A stretch of DNA of 64,000 nucleotides from Diphasiastrum complanatum (taxonomy: Eukaryota > Streptophyta > Lycopodiopsida > Lycopodiales > Lycopodiaceae): contig CM055109.1 in NCBI GenBank assembly GCA_029204225.1, positions 42,179,449 to 42,243,448 of the forward strand, in the 5' to 3' direction. Positions within the stretch are counted from its first letter, which is position 1. Each line of letters opens with the position of its first letter. The notes below the pieces were generated by a model. The model worked only from the letters and a program-made list of their open reading frames with translations, was not told the DNA's origin and did no database searches. Positions 45,972 to 58,201 of this stretch are shown here, piece after piece. The position numbers and the translations under genes were made by a program.

Positions 45972-46728
45972 TGTCAAAAATAGTGAACTCCTGCAACTTT
46001 GTCGCAGTATGAACAAGACACGAAGGTCTTACGAGAACAATTTGTGACAATCAACATGTCTTTGACTCGAAGCACGAATGATTCGCGAATCAATCGCGAA
46101 TCGTAAACACAGCTCCAGGACCGCAAAGCACAAAATGGACACAAAACAAAAACTACGAAAAGAACGAAAACACACAAAGAGAAATCTTTTGCGCTGCCAG
46201 CTGGCAGCTCAACGGGCTTCATGCCCAGCTGAAACGAATAGCAACGACGGAGACTAAGTAACTAGTTGATTAGCATTAACTAGTCTTGTGATTCTACGTT
46301 TAGCTATCTTGTAAACTCCACATAGTGGAGGTATAAACGATCCTCTCTGGATCATAACCAAAAGAGAGAGAAAAAGTGATGAGAATTTTATAGAGATCTG
46401 TAAGAAACAGAGAGAGACGTAGCAAATAGGGTAAGAAAGCCAAAAATACCATAGTTGTGCATGAAAGTCAGAGAGTCAATCCGCCAATGAGCGAGACACT
46501 GAAGATCTTGCTCTAAAACCAAACTGACAATATAGTCACTCTATTTCGTATATCTCTTGGCCTTGTGCTGTGTCTCTTGATTGCTAGAATAAAATATGTT
46601 CTGTGATGCGTAGTCGAGTGTCTGGGATCCCATAAGAGCTTCCGCATGAAAAAAAAATTCAAAGACATAAAATTGTTCATGAATCAGAAGAGAGAGGACG
46701 AACACGAAACGAAAAAGCTTTCGCGACA
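45972..46728 (+). mobile_element. 5' LTR of nested Copia element G
   Basis: 757 bp from TGTCAAAAAT to TTCGCGACA. The TGTC/GACA ends and the 5-bp duplication fix both boundaries. Contains GATTCGCGAATC near 46080 and GTAAACTCCACATAGTGGAG near 46309. It is related to the LTR of element D (14130-14586). Confidence 0.85.
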
Positions 46729-46740
46729 TGGTATCAAAGC
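46729..46740 (+). other. primer-binding site of element G
   Basis: TGGTATCAAAGC follows the LTR end directly (one difference from the usual TGGTATCAGAGC). Confidence 0.85.
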
Positions 46741-46793
46741 ATATAGGTTATCACTACTGATATCCCAACAGTGATTCTTCCAGACAACACAAT

Positions 46794-47600
46794 ATGGCTA
46801 TGACAATCCAGACCAGAGTAGCAATCAGTCTTGATGGTGCAAATTACAGAATCTGGAAATCCAAAATCAAAACACTCCTGAAGGAAGAAGGCATCTGGTC
46901 GGTGACCGAGCTCTCAGAGGTGCAGCCTCCAGAGGGAGACCCGAGGAGAGCTGAATGGATGAGCGTGCAATGGCAATCATTGTTTTGTCCATAAATGAAG
47001 ATCTACTCATGTAGATTGAAGACTGCGAAAGCAGCCATGCAGCGTGGAAAAGATAAAAGCAGAAGTATGAAGTGAGGACTGCAGCTTTAGTCATGCACCT
47101 TCACAATCAACTACAACCCATACGATGGGATGGCAACCAGTTAGATCAGCACGTTGTGAAGATCTGAACGATCTTCACTCAACTCGCTGCATCAGGACAA
47201 GAGCACCAGGTCTCAGCACCACAGTAGCTGATGTACTTCATGAAATCTCTATCGACATCCTATCAGCCGCTGAGAATGCTCATACTAAGTCTACCAGATA
47301 TGACATTCGACAAAGCAGTCAGTCTTGTCGCTGATGAGAGACAAAGGAGAGGGAAGCAGTAATCAAGAGAAGGCTCTCTTCACGAAATGAAAGAAGAAGA
47401 ACAAAAACAAGCCAAGATTCGAGAAGATGAAGTCCTGAAATCAACAATCTTCTTCCTGTGATCACTGCCACAAACCAGGCCATACGGCCAACAAATGCTG
47501 GTTCAATCTAGCAATACCTTGCATGAACTGCAAGAAGAAAGGGCATTCTGCATACGACTGCGGATTCAACCCAAAAAATAAAAACAAAGCTGAAAAGACA
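46794..47600 (+). pseudogene. element G Gag with two zinc knuckles
   Basis: MAMTIQTRVAISLDGANYRIW opens Gag. Many stops and shifts follow between 46992 and 47440. Two complete knuckles lie close together: CDHCHKPGHTANKC (47457-47498) and CMNCKKKGHSAYDC (47523-47564). Both keep all Cys/His ligands. It is closely similar to element D. Confidence 0.85.
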
Positions 47601-48065
47601 AATGTTGCAGAGTCATCAAAGGATGCTGAAAGAGGTGACGAAGCTTTCACGATACTCGACAAAGCTTTGACAAGCTACTCTGAACACGACTATGATGTAG
47701 TCGTCGATTCAGGAGCAACATCTCACATAACCTGCAACAAGAAAATCTTGATCAACTTTCACGAACTCGAAAACAACAGAGCAACGATTCTAGGCGATGG
47801 AAGCAGACACGATGTCAAAGGCATCTGCTCTCTACAGCTACGAACATTGTCAGGTCAAGCAGAACTGCCAGGAGCACTCTATATGCCCTCACTCAGAAAG
47901 GATCTGCTATCTACCTCCAAGATGGCAGATCTAGGCATTCGAGTTTTGTTCGATGACCATACTTGTCGTATGATTGAGAAGATGACAAACAAGTTGCTCA
48001 CGATCGGATGCAGAGAAGGAAATCTCTACCAGCCCAAAATAATTAACAACTCTGAAAGCATATGA
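47601..48065 (+). pseudogene. element G protease and pre-integrase
   Basis: The open frame (from 47523) continues through VVVDSGATSHI (about 47697), the GDGSRHDVKGI block, LYMPSLRKDLLSTSKM and CRMIEKMTNKLL to a stop at 48063. The protease DSG is intact. The pre-integrase FWHRRMYQ follows at about 48090, after the stop. Confidence 0.85.
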
Positions 48066-49171
48066 AATGCTTCAGAAAACAAAGATCAGTTCTGGCATAG
48101 AAGAATGTATCAATCATCTGAACATGTGGAGCCTGCATGACATGAGCAAAAAGGACATTGTCACAGGTCTCAAGATCTCAAGGCCAGAGGCTGAGTTTTG
48201 CAAAGCTTGTCAGAAAGGCAAGCAACATCAGAATCCATTTACACACGAGGGAAGAAGAGCCAAAGAAGTTCTTGAGCTCGTCCACGTTGATGTGTGTGGA
48301 CTGATGAAAACAGATTCGCTCTCAGGTTCGAGATATTTTCTAATGTTCATAGATGATTACAAGCGAATGACCATGATGTACTACTTGGAGAAGAAATCCG
48401 AAGTATTTGATTCTTTCAAGAAGTTCGTGGCATTCACAGAGCGACACACCTCGAAAAAGATACAGATCCTTAGATTTGACAATGGAGAAGATTCTACGAA
48501 GAACAGGGGATCGAACACCAGTTCACTCCTCATACACACCAGAATACAATGGTGTGGCAGAAAGAAAAAACAGAACGCTAGTCAAAGGAGCCAGATTCAT
48601 GATGGCACAGGCTCAATTGCCAGGTCAATTCTGGGCCGAGGCAATAGCTGCAGCTGTACACCTGCAGAACAGATCTACAACGCCAACGTTGGAGAACAAA
48701 ACACCATACAAAATGTGGACAGGCAGAAAGCCTGATCTGTCATACGTACAAGTGTTTGGATGTGCAGCATACAAGCACATTCCAAAGGAAAAGAGAAAAA
48801 AGCTCGATAACAAATCCGAACAAACTATCATGGGGATATATATATATAGTTGCACCACGATTCAAAATCACGGTCAGAATCACGATTCAGAATCGCATTT
48901 CTGGATTTTCCCAGAATCGTGCTCGAATGGAACACATGTGTACAAACTCTATGATCCAACCATAAAGAAGGTTGTTTCGAACAGAGATGTGAAGTTCGAC
49001 GAGTCCACATTCCCTGGATTGAAAGATGAAAGAGACCATGAGATCTTCACACTACTGCCTATTCAAGAGGGAGATCGAGAACATACATCAAATCAGAATG
49101 TAGAGCCCCAGATTCCAGAGCAACAGAAAACAGCGGATCGATTCCACGAACAAGAAATGTTCGAGCCGTGA
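48066..49171 (+). pseudogene. element G integrase with a small palindromic insertion
   Basis: FCKACQKGKQH, LELVHVDVCGLM (first Asp), FLMFIDDYKRMTMMYYLEKKS and ILRFDNGE (second Asp) lie in one frame to about 48490. The core continues in another frame with YTPEYNGVAERKNRTL (Glu), QFWAEAIAAAVHLQNRS and VQVFGCAAYKHIPKEKR. Within the tail, 48835-48920 is extra compared with element D. It has a short (AT)n and a hairpin with CACGATTC / GAATCGTG arms. YKLYDPTIKKVVSNRDVKFDES then follows. The insertion keeps the frame open. Confidence 0.85.
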
Positions 49172-50437
49172 CGAAACGAACCTCGAAGGTCAACAAGACA
49201 AAGAAGAGCTCCAGACCACTATTCTGACAATCTTCAATGGAGCGAAGACACGCAGTTGGAGCACTGCAGCTTCACAAAAGAGCCAGCAACATACCAAGAA
49301 GTTATCCAGAGTCCAGAGGAAAAATTATGGAAGCAGAAAATGTCAGAAGAGATCGAGTCGATGAAGCAAAACGAGGCATGGACATTAGAGCCACTGCCAG
49401 AAAACAGAAAAATATCGACTGCAAGTGGGTGTACAAGAAAAAGCTAAAATTAGATGGCACTATTGGCCGCTACAAGGCAAGGCTTGTTGCGAAGGGCTAC
49501 ACGTAGAGATATGGTGTCGACTATTTCGACACATATTCGCCCATGGTGAAGATGACAAGCATAAGACTATTCCTTGCATATGCCACACGGTACAATCTGG
49601 AAATTCACCAGATTGACGTGAAAACAGCCTTTCTCCACGGAGATCTAGAGGAGGAAATCTTCATGAAGCAACCTGAAGGCTATGAAGACCCCGACAATAG
49701 ACAATATGTCTGTCGATTGCAGAGATGCATCTACGGTCTAAAACAGGCATCACGGGCCTGGTACAAAAAGCTTGATGGTCTTCTAAAGTCTATAGACTTC
49801 CACCCTACTCAACCAGACTGTAATGTCTACATCAAAAGAGTAGGAAAGGATTTTGTGATACTGACCATTTTTGTGGATGATTCGCTGATGATATAAAATT
49901 CTTTGATGCTGCTCAAAGACACGAAGAGCCAGAATTTTGAAAGCTACAAAATCACAGATTTTGGAGAAGCAACAAAATGCCTAGGGCTGGAGATCAGAAG
50001 AGATCGAACAAATGGCGAAATGCACTTGAGTCAGTCAGAATACGCCAAAAAAGTGCTGAAGTAGTACCACATGATGGACTGCAAAGAAAAAGCCACACCA
50101 ATGATAGCTGGAGCCAAGCTCACGAAATAGGATTGCCCAAAAATAGAAGAGGAAGAACAGAAGATGACAGGTATACCCTACCAGAACTTAATCATGAGTA
50201 TGATGTACTTGACAATTTGTACCAGACCAGTTCTGGCCTTCTTTGTTTACATATTGAGCCAATTCTGTTTCAATCTTGGTCTAGCACATTGGCAAATGGC
50301 CAAACGAATCCTACAGTATCTGAAGGGTACCCAGAATATTGGATTAACCTACAGAGCTAGAAACGAGGAGAAAGGATTCGATCTGCATCACTACAGTGAT
50401 GCGAGTTGGACGAGCCACAAGGATGACAACAAAGCAA
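49172..50437 (+). pseudogene. element G reverse transcriptase and truncated RNase H
   Basis: ATYQEVIQSPEEKLWKQKM, then (after a shift near 49410) DCKWVYKKKLKLDGTIGRYKA, FDTYSPMVKMTSIRLFLAYA, CIYGLKQASRAWYKKLD and the catalytic TIFVDDSLMI (49865-49894). The frame continues with CLGLEIRRDRTNGEMHL, YLTICTRP and RILQYLKGTQNIGL, into the RNase H start HHYSDASWTSHKDDNKA. There it jumps at about 50437 into the middle of the LTR. Single stops occur near 49504, 49895, 50062 and 50128. Confidence 0.9.
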
Positions 50438-50752
50438 AAAATACCATAGCCATGCATGAAAGTCTGCCAACGAGCAGAACACAGCGAAAGAGCAGAGAGT
50501 CAATCTGCCAATGAGTGAGACACTGACGATCTCGCTCTAAAATCAAACTGACAATATAGTCACTCTATTTCGTGTATCTCTTGGCCTTGTGCTGTGTCTC
50601 TTGATTGCTAGAATAAAATATGTTCTGTGATGCGTAGTCGAGTGTGTGGGATCTCGTAAGAGCTTCCGCATGAAAAGAAAATCCAAAGACAGAAAATTGT
50701 TCATGAATCAGAAGAGAGAGGACGAACACGAAACGAAAAGGCTTCCGCGACA
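50438..50752 (+). mobile_element. 3' LTR of element G, first part deleted
   Basis: Matches the last part of the 5' LTR (from about 46440) and ends CCGCGACA, followed by GCCTC. About 470 bp of the LTR start, the polypurine tract and most of RNase H are missing. Confidence 0.85.
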
Positions 50753-50757
50753 GCCTC

Positions 50758-51660
50758 AAGTTCCTCAACTGATTCTCACGCTTTATACACCAACAAGAGC
50801 ACAACTAAGCAGAAGAAGAAGAAAGGGCCGAAGCAATCAAAGTGAAACCAAAAACTAGCACATCACAATAGACAGTCGAATCCATAGACGAAGAAGAAGC
50901 TGTTCTATAGATATTGCAAGCGAAACAACCATGAAACTCAAGATTGTCGGATACTGCAAGCAAAGAACAACAGCAAGGGGTAGTCAAATCAAGTGGCAAA
51001 TGCAGCTGCAGAAGCTCCACAACCTATTTAAGAAGCGGATCATGATGCCTTCATGACCATCCATCAAGGAGCATCCAGCGACAGTTCTTGGTTTTTAGAT
51101 TTCGGAGCCACTCAGCACATGACCGGTCTCATTGGTTGTTTCGAGTCCTATACACCTTACAATACCAAGAAATATGTTCACCTTAGCAACAATAGCACAC
51201 AAGCTATTAAAGGTGAAGGTGCTGTGAGATTGAACTTTGCAAATGATCAATCTAAGCTACTTTCTAAAGTCCTATACGTACCAAATTTATCTACGAATCT
51301 ACTCTCTATAGATCTAGGACATAGAGTAGAATTCGAATGTGATCAGTGCAAAGTAGTTGATAGGACAAGCAAGATCCTAGCACTCAAAAAGAGGCATGGA
51401 TACTTGTATAAATTAAGTCATTGCTTTTCTACCTCTAGTCAGGCGCTCAATACTTCTATTCATGCAAATAAAAGTTTACTTTGGCATTATAGACTTGGTC
51501 ACTTGAATCATGCTGCTATACAACAAATGTCTAGACAATCTATTGTTCTTGATCTCGACTATCCTCATGATAAAGTTGAGTTACATGTCTGTCAAGACTG
51601 TCTAGTTGGTAAACAAACTAGAAAACCATTTAAATCAAGCCATCAAAATAGCGGCTAGAG
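50758..51660 (+). pseudogene. element H Gag end, protease and pre-integrase
   Basis: Resumes element H after the nested insertion. A Lys-rich linker is followed by a knuckle read YRYCKRNNHETQDC (first Cys lost) near 50920. The protease is SSWFLDFGATQHM (51089-51127), with DFG where DSG is usual. VLYVPNLSTNLLS and LLWHYRLGHLNHAAI (pre-integrase) follow, then CQDCLVGKQTRKP (51597-51635). Confidence 0.85.
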
Positions 51661-52500
51661 GATTGTTAGATATTGTACATTCAGACATTTGTGGCCCGAT
51701 GAAAAATCCTTCCCTGAAGGATGCAAAGTATTTTATAACTTTTATTGATGAATTTTCCAGAAAGACTATGATGTACTTTATAAAGTATAAATCAGAAGCC
51801 TTCAACTGCTTCAGAATCTTTAAGGAGCATGCAGAGAAGGAGACTGGAAGGACGATCAAGGTCCTAAGGTCAGACAATGGTAGATAATACATCTCTATCG
51901 AGTTTAAGGAGTACTGCCAAAGCCAAGGCATTGAGCAGCAATTCATCATTCCTTACAGTCCTCAGTCTAATGGCTTAATTGAGAGGAAGAACCATACCCT
52001 GGTTGAATCAGCCAAATGTGTGCTAGCGCATGCATCGCAGCCCAAAAGATTCTGGGCCGAATCTATCTCCACTGTAGCTTACGTCCAGAACAGATGTTCG
52101 ACCAAGACCCTCTCAGGCAAGACACCCCACGAGGTGTGGACATGCTCTAAGTCTTCTGTGAAGAATCTAAGAGTGTTTGGATGCGTTGCCTACGCACAGA
52201 TCCCAAAAGATACGAGGAAGAGATTGGACTTCCAAGGTCTCAAGACCATCTTGATTGGATATAATTCATCTGATAATGCATACAAGCTGTATGATCCTGA
52301 TACCCAACAAATCTTGTATAGTTGAGATACAGTCTTCATTGAGGATCAGTTTGTCGACATCAAAGGCAAGGATATTGCTCCAGGAGAATCTTCATCACCT
52401 GCCATTGACATGACTGTCTGAGCTTCTAGCTCAGGCATGTCCATTGTCGATCGACTTTTTGACAGTGAATCAGACGAAGACGTTGCTGCTACCTAGCAAC
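51606..52500 (+). pseudogene. element H integrase
   Basis: LDIVHSDICGPM (first Asp), FITFIDEFSRKTMMYF, VLRSDNGR (second Asp, then a stop at 51885), IIPYSPQSNGLIERKN (Glu), FWAESISTVAYVQNRCS, LRVFGCVAYAQIPKD and a LYDPDTQQILYS tail. Two stops break it (near 51885 and 52323). Its order matches a complete Copia integrase. Confidence 0.85.
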
Positions 52501-53305
52501 AAGTCGCAGGAGTGGTTCATCAGTCAAATCCTCCCAGAAGATCAAGGCGAGTGTGCACACAACCCACAAGGTATACTCTTGAGTCTGCATACCTCTTGAT
52601 ATACGAATCGACGACGGTCGAGGAGGCACTCAGCCAACCAGACTCTGATCTCTGGAGAGAAGCTATGGACAGAGAGTATTCCTTTCTGATCAAGAACCAG
52701 ATGTGGTCACTAGTTGAAGATCCTATTGGCTACACTATCATTGATTGCAAATGGATCTTTAAGATCAAATACAATGGCAACAGAGCAATTGATTGAAGGA
52801 AGACAAGACTGGCAGCATGAGGATTCACTCAGATTCCCAATACCATCAACTCAAGCATTCATCGATCCGAGCACCTTATCTTATGTTGTAGCTGCCGACC
52901 TTGAGGTACATCAACTTGATGTACAAACAGCTTATCTGAATGGAGTTATACAAGAAGACATCTACATGATTCAGCTCAAAGGATACATTCTGAAAGATAT
53001 GAAAAATCATGTCTGTAAACTCCATAAAGCACTTTACGGATTGAAACAATCTGCCAGAGCTTGGTTTTAGAGGATCAACACATTTTTCATTGAACAAGGA
53101 TTCAAACCAAGCACTGTTGATTGCAACGTCTATTCCAAGTTAGTGCAGCAATCCTTCATTGTCATCACCTTATACGTGGATGATACATTGCTCTTCAGCA
53201 ACAAGAAAGCATTTTGGTTGAGAAATTTACTATCAGACATTAATTTGTATCAGTATATCCCCACAATTTTTTTCTGTGATAATCATAGTGCTATTGCCTT
53301 ATCGG
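52501..53305 (+). pseudogene. element H reverse transcriptase with internal deletion
   Basis: Linker, then TVEEALSQPDSDLWREAMDR, CKWIFKIKYNGN and, after a shift, LDVQTAYLNGVIQEDIYM, LHKALYGLKQSARAWF (stop at 53068) and the catalytic TLYVDDTLLF (53170-53199). Directly after it the reading is FWLRNLLSDINLYQY and FFCDNHSAIALS, which is the end of RNase H, so the RT C-terminus and most of RNase H are deleted. The sequence ends near 53305 against a fragment of the D/G family. Confidence 0.85.
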
Positions 53306-53972
53306 TCATCAAAGGATGCCAAAAGAGGTGACGAATCATTCACAATACTTGACGAAGCTTCGACAAGCTACTCTGAACACGACTATGATGTAGTCATCAA
53401 TTCAGGAGCAATATCTCACATAATTTACAACAAGAAGATCTTGATCAACTTTTGCGAACTCGAAAACAACAAAGCAGTGATTCTAGGCGATGGAACCAGA
53501 CATGATGTCAAATTCATCAGCTCTCTACAGCTACGAATATTGTCAGGCCAAGAAGAGGTGCTACCAAGAGCACTCTATGTGCCCTCACTCAAAAAGGATC
53601 TGCTATCTGTATCCAAGATGGCAGATATAGGCATTCGAGTTTTGTTCGACGACAACACTTGTTGTATGATCGAGAAGACGACAAACAAGTTGTTGACGGT
53701 CGGATGCAGAGAAGGAAATCTCTACCAGGTCAAAATAATCAGCAATTTTGAAAGCATATTAAATGCTTTAAAAAACGAAGATCACCTCTGGCATAGAAGA
53801 ATGTATTATCTGACCATGAGGAGCCTGCATGACATGAGCAGAAAGGACATTGTCACAGGTCTCAAGATTTCAAGGCCAGAGGCTAAATTCTGCGAAGCTT
53901 GTTAGAATGGCAAGCAACATCGGAATCCATTCACACATGAGGGAAGAAGAGCCAAAGAAGTTCTTGAGCTCG
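53306..53972 (+). pseudogene. third copy of the D/G Copia family, protease region only
   Basis: SSKDAKRGDESFTILDEAST, VVINSGAISHI (protease motif changed from DSG to NSG), LYVPSLKKDLLSVSKM, CMIEKTTNKLL and HLWHRRMYYL to FCEAC, then a stop at 53903. It is cut at about 53972 within the integrase N-terminus. No LTR is attached. It joins element H at 53305. Confidence 0.85.
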
Positions 53973-54980
53973 AAAGGTAAGGTGTCTCTTCATGAATATA
54001 TTCCATTCTAGGTGACTAATAAAGATCATAAACACGGAGTTTAGTTGGTTTCTACTCAGTTTGACTATATCACTTCATAAGTAATGTAATTTTTCTGCAT
54101 TTAAAGACACCCACGCTGTCCCAAAGTAAGGTTTCTCCTCAAATTATCTTGGACTACATGGATTTGTGTAAGATAAACAATTTTTACAGAAGGATTAGAA
54201 TGACACGAATATACTCTGATACCTTGTAATAACCATGAGAACCTCATCAATAAAATGAAGCCTATTTGATATAAGGGTTAAAAAAAACCACGAGATGGAT
54301 ATGGAGTTACGATAAACATAAGTTTACTCGTAGCTACACTATTCAGCCATGGCTTATGCTATTTTTTTACCCATTCGGTTGTTATATAAAACTATGGTGA
54401 GATACAATTGGAAAGCATGGATATGCTCAGGAGTATGGACAATAGTGCATGACGTTATTTAAGTCACATGGGTTAGAATAGCATGGATTTGCTCTGACAC
54501 CGGAACACGTGTTCACACCATTTCTTTTAGCGATAAGCAATATATACGGTAAATACTTTTCATACTTTTGCTATAAACAAAATAAACTGATATGGACCAA
54601 TGCCCAAAAACTGACCAGCATGGCACTCGCCTTGATATGGTAATGGAGGGGCTTGGCCTATCGCCATAAAATCATCTTTGTTTTTAGGAAGACTGGACTA
54701 TGTCTTAAAACGCTATTTATGCTGATGAGTAGTATAGCTTCTTTATGACTTGGGTAACAATTAACGCTGAGCTATGACACCTGTCTTCCCCACTGTACTA
54801 ACTCGTGCGGTTTTGTGTTGTGGGATGGTGGCAGGTATCAGCTGGACGTTTTGAGAGTGGTAATGCTATATGGTGCTTTACAAAACTGTATTTTACTTTT
54901 AAGCTTTACTATACCTTGTTGGTTTATGAATAAAGGCTTCAAAGGGTCTGGTCTTGCTTTGTCAAGAGGAACTACGTGAA

Positions 54981-55011
<31 letters not shown>

Positions 55012-55922
55012 CTGTCTCTCTCTCTCTCTCTAACATCTATTTGATTCTTTCAGTCTCCTCTTGATTTGATCCCATGGGTTGATAAAGACTTCAAATTTAT
55101 TAGCTCTACTTCCACTAGGACTATCGATACTTAACCTGAGTGTTTTAACAAGAGAAAAGAAGGCCTAGATTTGTTAAGTGTTACGTGTAAAATGAGATCA
55201 TATCATATAAAAAAAAGGGACTCTGTCTTATCACATTGTGAACTTTCTTACTTGATTTAATGGAAAGAATGTCCAAAAAACTACTCTCCAAGATTGAATG
55301 GAGTATTTTGGATGAATGTACATGGAATTCATGCTATGATTGTTTGAAACTTTGACCTTTATGTTATTTGCAACCTCAAGTTTGACATGGACCACTTTCT
55401 ACACATGTCTCACACTCAAAGGAGATCATCAGTGTAGCATATCCGGTACAAAGAGAAGTAGCAAGGTATTTCAAGCCATTATTCATAATTTAAAGTAAAG
55501 AAATTAGAAGATTTGATGTTCATTAGAGTATTTGTTTTGTAGAGTTCAGAGTCTATTCAATTTGTTGTGTTAATAAAGTATATACCAATGTACTGTTGTG
55601 TAAATAATTATGAAAAATAAAGACATTGAAAAAGTCTTTCTTGGTATAAATGATGTAAGAACAAGAATACATTTGATAGAAAAAATGAAAAAGACATTTT
55701 AGACACTATTGTTTTTAGGAGATGGAATATAGAAGATTTTGTAACCTACCAAATGAATTTGCACAAGGTATTCATTTTAAGTGGCAAAAATTGACTTTTT
55801 CTAAATCATATTGCATCTATAATCATTGTTTACTAGAAAAGAAAAAGGCAAGAAACAATGTTGGTATCTTTTATTTTTATTTACTAACAATACACCAAGT
55901 AAGCTTAAAAGAGTACTATTAG
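53973..55922. other. no gene recognised; one compound microsatellite
   Basis: AT-rich with no transposon or host motif seen. A (TG)n(TC)n tract lies at 54985-55031. Confidence 0.4.
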
Positions 55923-56619
55923 TATCAAAATTTCACAATTCTAGCTTGGCCAATTTTGGTCACATGCATTGTAATTGGCAAGATGGCCATGTAAAAAGAC
56001 TCCCACACGTGCCAAATCACATAGGATGCTTTTCAAATTGTTCATACCTCATATTACATTGTGATAGCATCTTTGAAATGAGGCAAAAATGTGTTTGGAT
56101 AGGCTAGAGAAATTCTAGGATCTAAAAATGTGCTACATTGTTTTTGGATCTTGAGATCTTGACCCCAAGTTAGGGTGGATCCAATGACCTATTAGGTTAG
56201 ATATTAGGATTCTTGTATGAAAAGTTTAGAGGTGCCCTAATATGCTCAGATCCGAGCTTAAAATGTATAAATGCATGGTGGGATCTCCATCAAATTTTGG
56301 AAGAAAAGTCAAGTTTTTCCACTTCTATCAACATTGTGTTTTGGTGGCGAGTTCTAGCTATTGGATGTGAGTGTTCTTATGCATTAATTGCTTGGTTTGG
56401 AAGGTACTAAACCTTTTTATAGTTCTGAGAAGCTTGCTGTACTTTACTTTGGTTCATTTGATCAAATCTATGTGCCTAATGTGGATTTAAATGCCAAATT
56501 TGCTAGTTTTGGTAACTAGTCTTGATTCTAGCTCATAATTTGGATCTAGATCTTTTATTTGTGAATCCTCCATCACTTTTAGGATTGATTGGGATTCATT
56601 TTTCTGTAAAATTTTGTCA
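55923..56619 (+). mobile_element. 5' LTR of Copia deletion derivative J
   Basis: 697 bp. It ends TTTTGTCA at the primer-binding site at 56620. It starts TATCAAAATTTCAC, apparently TG changed to TA. It matches the LTR at 58210-58811 and, in reverse, the solo LTR at 22691-23405. Confidence 0.85.
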
Positions 56620-56632
56620 TGGTATCAGAGCC
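56620..56632 (+). other. primer-binding site of element J
   Basis: TGGTATCAGAGCC directly after the LTR end. Confidence 0.9.
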
Positions 56633-57422
56633 TAATCAAAAGTGAGTTTTAGATTTGATTTTCTCAAGCTTAGATCCTAGATTTGAGTAGTATTGGCTTT
56701 GCTCTTGCTACTAGTTGCTAATCTAGTGATTGTACCTTCAAATTTGGTTTCATTTGAGTGATAATAGATCAAAGGGAACGTTTTTTGCTGAGTTATAGCT
56801 ACAGGAACCGAGGTTGACCCATTTCCATTCAACCAAACCAAATTAGAAAGTTCTTATGAGTTGAATCTTGGAGTACATGTCTCCTAGTAGAGATTTTCAT
56901 AAGGATTTGAATGCCACCACTCTTTAGAAGTTTGGATCAGCCATTTGAGAGCTTAATTAGGTCATTATTAGGCTTCTAAGGTCCTAAAATACACTTTTTA
57001 GGTTCAGATCAATTGTTTTGATGAGTTTTCATCTAGAAATGCAAAACTAGTGAAAATTGTGTTTCTATTCTACTCGATTTTGGATAGGTTTGTGATTGAA
57101 TATGTCAATGTGATTCAACCTGAATTTAAGAGGCTTTATTTGTAAGACATTTGTGTGTTATAAAGTGCTTTTGGTTTAATATAGGTGGATTCACACTTCT
57201 TGTGAAGTCAAGATCAAGGAGGAGACTAGTTTGATAAAATCTATAGTAAGTTTGTATCTAGTTTGGATCTAGAAGATAGATCAAGCTCAAGATCACCTTA
57301 GATCTTGTTGAGAAATCAGAGAGTGATTCATCTTAGGTCCCAAAGAGAGTGGGATAGCTAGTAGTGATCATATCTTGTACAATCGATCTTGTTTCTTTGA
57401 ATCTATCTCCTTATCATTGAAG

Positions 57423-58160
57423 ATGGCATCCATAAGTGCCTATCTTTTGAATTCTAGTGATAGATTGAACTCTTCAAATTATTCAGTTTGGAAGCTAAGA
57501 ACGGAATCCATGCTTATCATGCAAGATTTGATGGATATTCTGAATGGAGAGGAAGATGAGCCAATCCATCCACAAGAAGCAACTAAATACAAGAGAATGT
57601 GGAAGCTTGCACATTATTGTATTAAGATGAATGTTGCAAATGATTTGTTCAATAGGAGCATGTACCTCAACCCAAGAGGCTTGGGACACTCATAGCAAGG
57701 GGAACAAGGTTTGGATGCCTTTAGTGATTCAGATTTTGCACGGGAAAAGAAGGATAGAAAGTCAACAAGTGCCTTTGCAACTTTCATTGGAGAAGGTGTG
57801 GTTTCTTGGCTATAAAAGAAACAAGAAACAATTTCTCTTTCATCAACCGAGGCCGAGTACAACGCTCTAATAACCACAACCAAGGAAGTTCTATGGATCA
57901 AGAGGTTGCTTGAGGAGCTCAAGGTGATCAAATCAGACGTCATTTCACTCATCTACAATGACAACATCTCAGTCCAACATCTAGCATCCAATCTAATCTA
58001 CCATGCAAGGACCAAACACATAGAGATTCTCACCACTTTGAAAGAGAAAAGGTCCAAGCTAAGGAGGTCTCATTGGAGCATGTTTCAAGTGAAGAACACA
58101 TAGCTGATATATTGACAAAGCCTCTTCAAAAGAATGCTTTTTTGAAGCTTAGATCAGCCC
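57423..58160 (+). pseudogene. element J: gag N-terminus fused to RNase H
   Basis: MASISAYLLNSSDRLNSSNY, VWKLRTESMLIMQDLMDIL and a YCIKMNVANDL block are Gag, followed by IGACTSTQEAWDT. Near 57700 the text becomes RNase H: FAREKKDRKSTSAFATFIGE, ETISLSSTEAEYNAL (in two frames), KEVLWIKRLLEELK, LIYNDNISVQHLASN and HARTKHIEI. Protease, integrase and RT are all gone, in one deletion or several. Stops and shifts near 57692 and 57812 show it is not translated as one protein. Confidence 0.85.
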
Positions 58161-58201
58161 TTGGCTTAATTAGTAAAGCTATGTTATCATCTAGCTAGAT
58201 T

